From the NCBI RefSeq assembly GCF_050908995.1, contig NC_135120.1, forward strand, positions 248,001 to 312,000: 64,000 bases of DNA, given 5' to 3'. Of the stretch, positions 55,337-64,000 are shown piece by piece. The first letter of the stretch is position 1. Each line of letters begins with the position of its first letter. The translations under genes were made by a program, and so were the position numbers. Under the pieces are notes generated by a model, which saw only the letters and a program-made list of their open reading frames with translations, ran no database searches and had not been told where the DNA came from. The stretch is from Andrena cerasifolii (lineage: Eukaryota > Arthropoda > Insecta > Hymenoptera > Andrenidae).

Positions 55337-56579
55337 TCTTACAAATGTGCACCTTCAACAAATGTCAGAATCGAAAGACTAGGATGACTATCGAACAGTA
55401 CAGTGATGAGAACTATGCACGAACCTTGACAATCGACTCACAAATGCGAATTTTCATTCTGGATCACTGCGTTTTATATTAAACATCGGCCAACGTACTC
55501 GCTGTTTTTCCACGGCTTTTTTTATCGACAAAACAACTATTTTTAAATCGCTGCGTAGATTGGCTTTTCTATTTTAAATTTGTCTGGTCACAACAATCGT
55601 AAACACGGTTACCCACACAGCGATGTGAATAGAATTGTTATGCACGTATACGATCTGTTGGAGGGCAGAAGGTCACGATTACGGTGGCCGGTGTTGCAAA
55701 TAAAACGTCGTGGTCGAGAACGATAATTTGCATTTGTGAGTCGCCTGTTTTTTCACTCGTGACAAACATTGTGCACAAATTGACCAAGGTAAGAAAGAAT
55801 CAAATATAATACTATTTACGAGCAGTGTTAGGCACAATTAAATTGTTTTGAGAATTAACAAATAGCAATTAAAATTTCATTTATTAACTGTAAATTATAT
55901 TATTCCTCATAAAAATTCAAGTAATTTTTGTATTTAGCATTTCTTTCTATGTCTATTACTTTTTCGGTTATACGCTTTAGAAGGTTCCCACCCCTTAATC
56001 TTGAGGGAGTAGTTTCACCCTGTAAACATGAATTTCCGCCGATACAGACAAATACTTGTCGAATAGTTCCAAATGGTGTGCTTGTATACCAAGTTTCTTC
56101 GAAATCCTCGATTGTCAAGTGGCAGATGGTAGTAATATGGACAAAGGCGGAAAATTTTTGTAAACAAATAAACAAATGAACCAAATTTTTTTCCTTTTAC
56201 ATTTTAGTAAACCATTGCGAATTATAACTTTTACACGGAAAAAGATCATCCCCAACCCTCACGGTTAGAAATTATATATAAAATAACGAAAATTTTAATT
56301 TATTTATAAATTGTTGGACGTACAAACATTTATTTTGCAGCGCGTTATACGGCATCAAACACTGAACATTTTGTCCATTTACGGTTTTCTTCTACCTCGC
56401 ACCGTTACAAAGTTATACTCGAAAAACGAAAAATCGCTGAAAATTTGGGGGCTGATTTCACCCCCTCAGAGTGTTTTTCCGCAGAAAAAAAATCGTTTCT
56501 TACATACTGCGACATGCTCTACAATCGTACGGAGTTTCATTACAATCAGAATTTTCGGGTTCGATATGTTTCCTTGTTA

Positions 56580-56913
56580 GTAAATTCCATACCAATAAGC
56601 TTCAAAGCTATTATTAAATCAAAAGGCAATCTCACAAACTATTAAAACATTAAATATTTAGTTTATTTCCATAGTTTATTAATTCTTTTTTAACTGTACG
56701 AATACTTTTCGCGCGTCCATTTCTGCGCGTTTATCTGTTTTTGTTAATATCTGTGTAAATGTTAAGGGAAATAAAAATTTGTTTACACAAAATCTATTCT
56801 ACACATCGAAGAATATGTATTAATCATTTGTTCCGTTAAAATTTATCACTGACATGGAGATACAAAGTTTTACTTTAAATTGATTGCTCTTCGAATACTT
56901 TTTACACTCACTG
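56580..56913 (-). mobile_element. Tc1/mariner-like element fragment (copy 2)
   Basis: The inverse of this segment begins TA-CAGTGAGTGTAAAAAGTATT and matches 18222-18560 over its whole length. It abuts the right end of the pogo-like transposon. Confidence 0.65.
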
Positions 56914-56915
56914 TA

Positions 56916-57252
56916 GTTGCCCGCAGTAGACATTCGTGCAGGGTGGTCTGGTGCGTTAGAACGCTAATAAGCACCGTACGTTGAAATAATAATGAATTTA
57001 TGAATCATGTACAGAGACAGACTCGACAAATGACAGAATGAGGCTTCAAGGATTCTCCGTCACCGGCGCTGATGGTATATTCGCGCCATATAGCATCAGA
57101 TCCGGTGGAAGTTCAAGCTAGCCGATAAATGTAGGAAAAACATAGTTGCCGGTACGTATATTGAGAGTCGTATCGCGCCGTTGCTGCATTTCCCCTACCA
57201 CCATTTTGTCGTCAGGGTGGCAGCAAAGAATCACGGCGAAGCGGCTGGAGAA
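56916..57252. other. Unassigned stretch
   Basis: No recognised gene or repeat. Confidence 0.3.
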
Positions 57253-57600
57253 CAGAGATGGGCAAAGATAATATCTGGATACACTCAAATAAAAGATACT
57301 TTACGTTCATCCGTTATTTGAAGCTTCAAATAACACGAGTTATCTTTATTCGAAACACCACGGATAAATAAATTTATTTGAAATGAATTTATTCGACGGC
57401 GAAAGATATTTTTTTTATCCGAAGAACGTTTATTCGAACCATCGAATAAGGTTTTCATCTTTATCCGCAGTTTAGTCGGCTTTTATTCGAAATTTCAAAT
57501 AACTTTCGGCGTGTTTATCCGAACCGGCGCGATCTCTCTTGGTGCTGAGGACTTGAGCTGTTCGGCGGCGGCTTCTGATCTCGGTTTGAGCCTCGCCTCG
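57253..57600 (+). repeat. hAT-like terminus CAGAGATGGGCA (copy 2)
   Basis: CAGAGATGGGCAAAGATAAT at 57253 is followed by a region rich in TTATTYGAA and ATCCGAA blocks (for example GTTATTTGAAGCTTCAAATA). The same start occurs at 21349 and 58691. No opposite end was found. Confidence 0.4.
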
Positions 57601-58690
57601 AAAAGCATACAGTGTTATTTGCGATGGATTATGTATTAATAAAATGTAAAACGTAACATTTTCAGTAACATACTGCTGAGATTTTCCAGATTAAAACGAA
57701 TTCAAACACGATACAAATCCGATTATTTCTAGAACAGTACTAGATAATAAAATATAAATGTAACATTTCTAATTTAATAATGCTAAAAATAATCCGATTT
57801 ATACGGTGTTTAAATTCATTTTCATTTGGAAAATCTCAGTAGTGTGTTGAAACGTTCATACCGATACGATAGAAAATGTGAAAGTTTTATATTCTATTAA
57901 AACAAACAAAATAAACAATCATTGAACAAAAATAGCTTTATATTTTTTCGCAAGAAAATATAAATATTGCCTTTGTTGCATACGTTACATTTCGCTCATT
58001 TGCTGCAACAACGACATAACTAATTCAAAATCCACGATTTTTGGGGAAACAGGTTCAAAAGTTTTCTTAGACAACAACCGCTTATTATATATTAATAACA
58101 CAAAACTGCAAATTTTTAGTTGCGTCGTTGTTGTAACAACTGAGCGATTTCATTACGAGCGACCTGGCAAATTAGTAGGAAGACCGTTGTTACGATGTAG
58201 GGAAGACACTCGAGCTTTCTCCGTAACTTTAGAGTTTGTTGTAGATAGACAATTAATACGAGAATGAAAACCGTGCTTAAGGTTACGCGTTAACAAGTGT
58301 TTAGGTCAGTGGTCCGTACTGGAGTCCCTGACGTCGGTGGAGCTCCAGGGGTTTTATAAACCTTGAGGGCACGACGCTTTCCTTGGTTTCAGGCAGGAAA
58401 ATCTGGCGGGAAAATCAGGCGGGAAGATTTGGCGGGAAGATCCTCTTGGGAGATCTACCGCCAAGATCTAATGCGAAGGTCCGGAGAGATCTAGCGCTAG
58501 GATCTATCGGTTAACGAGAAGTTATGCGATGGTCCATTGTCACGGGTTCGGGATGATCCTTGTCTTTTGGCGCCAGCCTGGCGCTTAGCGTAACACCGTC
58601 AATAGAGAGGAAGAATTACACAGAATGAGAGAAGATAAGAATTGTAAAGTTTAGACGGGATATTGATTCGCAAATAAATATTGTTTCATC
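57601..58690. repeat. Unassigned stretch with a 13-bp tandem repeat (58392-58444)
   Basis: Four consecutive units GGCRGGAARATYN (58392-58444), three of them containing GGCGGGAA, an E2F-like core. GATCT-containing blocks follow (GGGAGATCTACCGC, CGGAGAGATCTAGCGC). No gene recognised in the rest. Confidence 0.5.
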
Positions 58691-58984
58691 CAGAGATGGG
58701 CAATATATATTATTGGAATAACCTATCAAATTAAAGAGACTTTATCTTTACTTGTAGTCAAATAAAAATAACTCAAAGTTATTTTTATTTGAAACGCTAC
58801 GGATGAATCAGTTTATTCGATGGGAATTCATTCGTCGGCCACAAATAATTTTTTTCATCGAATACCTTCATTCTTCCAATATGAAAGTGAGTCTGCCGAT
58901 TAAATTGACAGAAAATAATTTAAATCGGACTACTTTGAACGAAATGGGCTTTCAATTCTGCAAATAAATCTTATGTGTAATATC
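58691..58984 (+). repeat. hAT-like terminus CAGAGATGGGCA (copy 3) and subterminal block
   Basis: CAGAGATGGGCAATATATAT at 58691, then ATTCTTCCAATATGAAAGTG, GCCGATTAAATTGACAGAA and AATCGGACTACTTTGAACGA. The latter blocks are shared with the foldback element near 21500 and 22970-23030. Confidence 0.5.
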
Positions 58985-59360
58985 GCTAATAATTATAGGT
59001 CAAATTATGTCAGGTTTGGTATCTTTCCATCTTTCCTTCCTACACTCCCTTAGCTCTCTGTCTTTCATTATTGCTACGTTCAGCCAGGCTCTGACGCTAG
59101 ACGCAGCTCTCGTGCCGTATTCCTTCAAGACTTCTCGATAGAAAGAGAGAACTCTGTGGAAACAGTGCGGCAAAGACATAGAGAACAACAGATGTGGCAA
59201 CTATGCATAAAAAATTCGTCTACACAGAGTACCTAGTAATTGTCACCTCTGTACAAGTTTGTTTTATCGACCGCAGTAGTTTCATTAGGATGCGTTTGTT
59301 TACTGAGGCCACTTCGATAGATTAGGACCATAACAAAAATGAGACGGCATCATTAACATA
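58985..59360 (-). repeat. Dispersed repeat, copy 2 (inverse of 45432-46106)
   Basis: Carries the same 46-residue peptide tail on the minus strand (REVLKEYGTRAAS then LNVAIMKDRELRECRKERWK) and the same flanking blocks as copy 1. On the coding strand it continues past GATATTACA into CATAAGATTTATTTGCAG, which shows the uninterrupted state of the Gypsy insertion site. Confidence 0.7.
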
Positions 59361-59575
59361 AAATTCGCCAAATTGGAACTTTGCATTGAAATATCTCATA
59401 AGGTACGTAGGAACAAAACGAAGACACTTTTCTTATGTAAATCCAACCCAAGCTATCCATTGAGACCATTAAAAAATTTATCGGCTCAACCATTATTGAG
59501 ATTCGATAATCGAAGGGTTCATGATAGCGGTGCGTGGCGTTATAGAGCAGCTTTGGGAATTAAGTGAACGCGGCG

Positions 59576-59825
59576 GCCGATTTTCAGAGGCAACGAGCCT
59601 CCGCGGCGGCCTAGGTGCTTGGAGCGCCTCAGGCCCGTACCATATGAACCGCGCGTGACGCATTGGGGCGACATTGTATCAATAGGTTTCCACATCGTCC
59701 CAGACAGCACGATTTTCGATGCGTTTTTGTTTTGTCAACGCGCCACGCGCGGTTCACGTGGTACGGGCTTGAAGCGCTCCAAGCATCTAGGCCGCCGCGG
59801 GGGCTCGTTGCCTCTGAAAATCGGC
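59576..59825. mobile_element. GC-rich MITE, 250 bp
   Basis: GCCGATTTTCAGAGGCAACG (59576) and its inverse at the right end; CGGCGGCCTAGGTGCTTGGA and CCGTACCATATGAACCGCGC are likewise mirrored. A target duplication could not be confirmed. Confidence 0.75.
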
Positions 59826-59973
59826 AAGCGATCAGAAACCGAACGTAGTTATGGAATTAAATAATTTTCAATTATCTACGTCGCGGAAATCGATATTCAC
59901 GTTATCTATAAGTCAGCAAAGTAGGGTTATGCGCGAAGTGCGGATGTTTAGCGTCTTGTTTCGTATATAATAA

Positions 59974-60165
59974 TTTAACACATGTTTTCTTATAAATGTT
60001 GAGGGTGTGTACTGCGTGGAGATGGAGCTGAAGTAAGTATCGCATGTATCCTGTTTATTCATATGTTATATTTACTTTTATACTAATATTGTATTTGTTT
60101 TCAGCGCTAACACGACAGGGAATATGATGATTCTACACGAAAAAGAAGTCGGAAATATTGAATAA
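59974..60165 (+). CDS. Possible 3' end of a small spliced host gene
   Basis: A canonical 72-bp intron is visible: donor AA|GTAAGT at 60033, branch-point-like TACTAAT near 60081, pyrimidine-rich tract and acceptor TTTTCAG ending 60104. Splicing joins NVEGVYCVEMEL with NANTTGNMMILHEKEVGNIE and a stop at 60163-60165, overlapping AATAAA (a poly-A signal). No ATG is found upstream before in-frame stops near 59970, so a further 5' exon would be needed. No family recognised; a chance alignment of signals is possible. Confidence 0.3.
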
Positions 60166-60855
60166 AATTTTCTGATATCGCCCCTAATAGGCACAACTGG
60201 TTACGCAACGTACTGTATGTGGATTTGTAAATGTAAATATTAAAAGTTCCTCTTCGGATTTATATGCGCTATTTATATTATTTTGTAACAATTGTAATTA
60301 CCAACCCTGTATATTTTTAAAGAAAGAATAAATACTTTTTGAAATAAGTAGAATTAATTATGTACTAAATTGTAGAATCTGCTTGCTGGTTATGTAAGGG
60401 TAAGGATACACAGGTGGGAATTGTTTGACAATTAGGCCCTCAGATGACGCTGTTGGATGTGTCAGTCGGGCAGCAGGATCTGCTGCAGATCTGCTGCCTA
60501 TCAGCCGGCAGACTCTGCGCTCTCCTGGTAAACCCTGCTGCCAATCTCCTGGCAGACTACCGGCAGGTTGCTATCAGGGATATTATTTCCTAATAAATGT
60601 TAGAAGAACATTGCTCGTCGTACAGCTTCAAGTACGTTACAATGGGGTCCAAAAGTTATTCGATTGTCGAAAAGCATATTTCCGCAATACAACAAAACTT
60701 GAAATTGTATGGAAAAAAATATGGATTATGCTGTTTCATAATTATTTAAACATCTAGTTCAGATTTCACGTGAAAAAACGAATTTTAGAAAACATTAATA
60801 TTTTTGTTTATAAATCTTTTGTATTTCTTAAAACAATGGATAAAACTTTTAACAT
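60166..60855. other. Unassigned stretch
   Basis: Includes short repeated blocks CTGCTGCC and TCTCCTGG (60490-60560). An ORF at 60425-60757 has no recognisable domain. Confidence 0.35.
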
Positions 60856-61040
60856 TTGATAGATCTATTTAAAAGAAGTAACTTTTGTCTTGAAATTTCT
60901 TTTCTACCTCTTTCTACCATAGATTGCGAGTTACAAAATAAAATCGAAAAATAGCCGAATCTTCAGGGGTTAATTTCTTCCCCTTAGTGTGATTTTGGGC
61001 AGCAAAAAAAAAATTGCGTTGTTGTTTGGGAATGTGATAG
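60856..61040. repeat. ACAAGG-family MITE fragment
   Basis: AAAAGAAGTAACTTTTGTCT, TCTTCAGGGGTTAATTTC and GATTTTGGGCAGCAAA match the foldback MITE at 35894-36326. Its ends are lost. Confidence 0.55.
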
Positions 61041-62086
61041 TTCCTAATGCCACCACACTCACTCTCACCGCAGGACCTCGTGGACTACGCCGCGGATCGA
61101 AGAGCGATCCGCCAATCATCGACGATCGATTCACCAAACAGCGTGCCTCATCGACGCTCTAGAAGTGTGAAGCCGTCGGCTCTCTCGCCAGACAACACCA
61201 CCGGGCAGCCATACTGCTGCAAGCAAACTTTAACGCCACGAGACTGAGAGTAACTTCCCTCTCTAGATGAGTTCGCTAGCTCCATTATTAGAGCAACGAG
61301 AACAAAGTTTTTCTCTCTTGTCTCACGAGTCTCTGATTACGAAACCAAAATACTTGTACAGTATTCTTTAGCAAGTGTATAATTCTAAACCGTGTACAAA
61401 AATATAATCACGCAAAACAACCGAATTGTTTACTGAAGGAACTAACGTATTCCGCGGTTCCACCGAAGAATCGATGCGGCGCATGGAAGGAAGTCAGCCA
61501 TGCTGGTACTGGTTTTCCGCTCGTACAACCGTTAGCTCGCGCTCACGTTTATTGTCAAAAATCAATCATACCGTGTCTCAATCTCAATCTCGCTTAATCA
61601 CCAAAAAGGTGCTCACGCTCATAGTACACTCAACCGCTATTCTCAATGCTCATTTTTGTTTATCAAACCGCCTTCAATTAATATAATTGTGGGCGGCCGC
61701 GTGGTCGTAGATCCACGCAGTTTCATTTCTCTCAGTTCTCAATCGCAGTAGCCTCCTTGCTATCAATAATATAGGAGAGACCGGGGAAAGTGAGACGATG
61801 AAAGTTTGAAGCCGAATAAAATTTTTCCCTTTCAATAAAACTGTGTGGAAGTAGATTAATAATATAATTTAAACATTACTATTGATAAATGACAAATAGC
61901 AATACTTAAAATAAACTTAGAGTATATTAAAATTCAACTTGAAAAGAAAAAGTCAAAACGACCACTTTGCGCCATATATGAGCTAAAATAAAATAAGAAC
62001 TTTAATTAAGGATATAGGTAATTATTTACCTCTTGCGCTGAACTGGCGTATGTAGCACGCCAGCTTCTGGCTTTTTTGCACCGTGA
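61041..62086. other. Unassigned stretch
   Basis: GGAGAGACCGGGGAAAGTGA near 61772 resembles the pogo terminus at 26515 (GGGGAGACGAGGGCAAGT), possibly an isolated end. Nothing else recognised. Confidence 0.3.
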
Positions 62087-64000
62087 CACAGTGGGACGGA
62101 TCGACGTTTAGGTAGGCATTCAGTTCATTTCTTACATATTTCATCATGTAATGATTATAATCTAAGATTACAGGTAATATATTGTATAATAAACACAATA
62201 ATCATTTTTTTTCTCGTCGCTCTTTTTAATAATGGGACTTCAAGAGTCCCGTCATGTTGATTTCCATATATATACATCCATATATATGGATCGGGACTTA
62301 TTAATAAATTATTTAGAACATCTTGATTTGTCATTTTTCGGCTGCTCTTTTTGCGTATAATGCGCAGTAGTTTTTAAAATCATTATTTTGGGCGTTCTGG
62401 GCTTACTCAGTTAAATATTCTAAAAAAAATTTTAGATTTCCATTTTTAGAAAATGATCAGCTTTTACACATTGGAATAGTTTTAGTTAGTCTTTTTCTTG
62501 TAATGAAAAATATAAACACTTATATTCTATTGCCAAATTAAGATTTTTTGTTACCATTTTCGTATTTTTCTAAATTAAAAGAATTGTTCGTATTTGTCCG
62601 TAAATTCAAGCACACCTCATAATTCCGGATAGATTCAATTTCACAAAATTCAATTATTCATATCCGACCGCATCCGACCCTTTGAAAAATTGATATTTTT
62701 TTGCGCAAACGCAGCTGCAAGTCAGGAGAAATATACTATTTTGCTCCAATTTTTTATTTGCAATAATAATTGTGCAAATTGAATGTTTTTAACTTTAAAT
62801 TACACTAATTGAGTAATGTTCAAATATAATAATAATGAGTAATATATGTTGGTAGTGAAGCACGCAGAGGTGTGCAACGCGCAAAAGTAGGAATGAAACG
62901 CTAGATAAATAAGAATGAATCATGTATGTAATCAGAGAGTGATTGGAATCGAATTTTGGGGAAACAAATAAAAAGGAAGCAAGCAAGTTCTAGTACTGAC
63001 CCATGACAATCCGCTCCTGAATTTAACAACTGACTATCGTTTGTCAGCCATTAGTTGAAATCCTTTGCATCTATCACGTTGCATTGTTACCAAGTTATAG
63101 CTGTGTGACACGTCAGATATATTTCATATCAATGGATACATTTAAAACCAATAGAGATATTTTTCTTCTATTTAAAAGAGATGAAAAAATAGTGATAGAC
63201 CATACTTTGTTAGTGGAAAGTTGTTTACGTTGTTGTCCTCCGTTGAATGAAAATCAATTAAGAGACTTGCAACACCTACTTCGACTGTTTTGCGTTAAAT
63301 CTAAAAAGCGTTGGATGGAATCAAGCTACAATAAAAAACGTTTTTTCGAGAAAAACAAAGACTGGTTGGACCGTGAGTACAATTGGCCAAGTTTTGCGTG
63401 TAGCAATAATAATAATCCATTATGTTCTAATGACGAATCACGAACATTAGTCAACAAAATGTTCAAAGGATGTTCTGTGCGAACAAAGAAAAGGAGAACT
63501 GAATCCTTAAGAAATGAATATACTGTTGAAGAATTGACTTTTGCAACTGAAATGAAATTGAGAGCAGAAGGAAAGGCGAGTATTTGTAAGATTCTTGATT
63601 TTTTATTAGAAAACCCCGACAGAATAAAAGATGTCGAAGATTTTTGTAAAAATATAAATAAAAATAAAAACATAAAGTCGCGTGAAATTTCAAAAGAAAA
63701 AGGTCTTTCCCTATTCATAACGACAAATTTGTCCAAAAGGCAATATAATTTGTTAAGAGAAACTGGCCTTAAAGAAGGAACGAATATTTATCCGTCCTAT
63801 TATAAAATTAAGCAAGCAAAAGAAGATTGTTACCCTCCTATAAATTTTATATCAGTTGACGAACAAATGGCAAAAATAAATATACAGGCATTACTTGATC
63901 ATACATCTTCACGAATTTTGAAGGTTTTGCAAGAACAAACCCCAACTTTGGAACTAAGTAATAAGCAATTAGTATTAATTACTAAATGGGGCTGTGATGG
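62087..64000 (+). mobile_element. Probable Transib-type transposon, left part (continues beyond the window)
   Basis: CACAGTGGGACGGATCG at 62087 has the CACAGTGG start of the Transib-type ends at 38567 and 40367, and ACGTTTAG follows as in the 40367 end. The transposase frame begins about 1 kb inside. No flanking duplication can be tested because the right end is outside the window. Confidence 0.4.
63132..64000 (+). CDS. Transib-like transposase, N-terminal 289 codons (runs off the window)
   Basis: ATG at 63132 opens a frame with no stop to the window edge. It begins MDTFKTNRDIFLLFKRDEKI, has a Cys cluster (ESCLRCCPPL) near residue 31, a basic region (VRTKKRRTESLRNEYTVEEL) near 120, NLSKRQYNLLRETGLKEGTN near 202, and ends LELSNKQLVLITKWGCD. 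In Transib- and RAG1-type enzymes the first catalytic Asp lies in a CDG- or FDG-containing segment, so residue 289 (GAT at 63996-63998) is the presumed first Asp. The frame is undamaged, unlike the C-terminal remnant at 39476-40078. The ORF at 63326-63736 on the other strand is a shadow. Family assignment rests on remembered motif style plus the CACAGTG terminus upstream. Confidence 0.55.
   Translation, partial: MDTFKTNRDIFLLFKRDEKIVIDHTLLVESCLRCCPPLNENQLRDLQHLLRLFCVKSKKRWMESSYNKKRFFEKNKDWLDREYNWPSFACSNNNNPLCSNDESRTLVNKMFKGCSVRTKKRRTESLRNEYTVEELTFATEMKLRAEGKASICKILDFLLENPDRIKDVEDFCKNINKNKNIKSREISKEKGLSLFITTNLSKRQYNLLRETGLKEGTNIYPSYYKIKQAKEDCYPPINFISVDEQMAKINIQALLDHTSSRILKVLQEQTPTLELSNKQLVLITKWGCD

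Larger units (their letters stand above)
48807..56577 (-). mobile_element. Pogo-like transposon with TIRs of about 680 bp, itself invaded
   Basis: TA at 48805-48806 and 56578-56579 flanks ACAAGGAAACATATCGAACC and its inverse. The right TIR is intact (about 55895-56577). The left TIR is the same sequence inverted but cut in two: 48807-49229 and 53018-53273, with a Spy-like element between. The two arms are about 97 percent alike by eye, indicating recent activity. It encodes the minus-strand transposase at 53717-55336. It sits in Gypsy pol on the left, while its right flank is a Tc1-like fragment, so the target was already rearranged or a later deletion occurred. Confidence 0.85.

Noticed and set aside
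63326..63736. 136-codon minus-strand ORF
   Set aside because: Antisense to the recognisable transposase frame starting at 63132.
1..64000. tRNA and rRNA genes
   Set aside because: No sequence with A/B boxes and a foldable cloverleaf, and no rRNA-like block, was noticed on either strand. This was reading by eye, so a tRNAscan run would be decisive.
33901..64000. N-terminal SRP54 exons
   Set aside because: I looked for the helical N-domain sequence on the minus strand and did not find it; short exons could be missed without a search.

Overview
This is a repeat-dense, AT-rich animal genomic window, most likely from an insect and plausibly an ant or other hymenopteran (inferred from the mix of pogo, hAT, Transib, Spy, Gypsy and LINE elements and from the SRP54 sequence). 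The only confidently recognised host gene is SRP54, the GTPase subunit of the signal recognition particle, on the minus strand. Two adjacent coding exons are visible, 33671-33900 (G1 P-loop) and 5959-6109 (G3). They join in phase across a single intron of about 27.6 kb. The rest of SRP54 lies outside the window or was not found. I saw no tRNA, rRNA or CRISPR array. || Left edge to 6 kb: 3' end of a non-LTR retrotransposon, a minus-strand LINE split by a 1-kb foldback, a piggyBac-type MITE, then the SRP54 exon. || 6.1-33.7 kb (the intron): a Mutator-like pseudogene cut by a probable solo LTR; a 30-bp minisatellite; a 3.8-kb TIR element with an internal TATA/Inr promoter and a collagen-like segment; a decayed DUF7869-like gene; large foldback elements at 15.5-18.0 and 20.2-23.6 kb; a decayed pogo element with a PHD finger; and a nested TIR complex at 29.6-31.9 kb that contains four tandem 337-bp units. 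|| 33.9-42.5 kb: a run of foldback MITEs, a decayed Transib-type element at 38567-40367 (RSS-like CACAGTG ends and perfect 5-bp CCACG target duplications), a hAT MITE, and a second LINE ORF1 fragment with a TA-flanked MITE. || 42.5-44.3 kb: relatively free of TEs. It holds five copies of a short motif that can fold as a closed stem enclosing two small hairpins. Paired positions change together between copies while the primary sequence drifts; I recognise no known RNA family. || 45.4-57 kb: a readable nest. A dispersed repeat is invaded by a Gypsy LTR retrotransposon; the Gypsy pol is invaded by a 7.8-kb pogo-like transposon with TIRs of about 680 bp; the left TIR of that element is invaded by a 3.8-kb Spy-like transposon sitting exactly between AAAAA and TTTT with no target duplication; and Spy is invaded by a 1.2-kb palindromic MITE. 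The intact right TIR of the pogo element serves as the empty site that proves the Spy insertion. || 57-64 kb: hAT-like ends, a second copy of the dispersed repeat, a MITE, a possible small two-exon host gene end near 60 kb, and, running off the right edge, the N-terminal 289 codons of an apparently intact Transib-like transposase that stops at its presumed first catalytic Asp.
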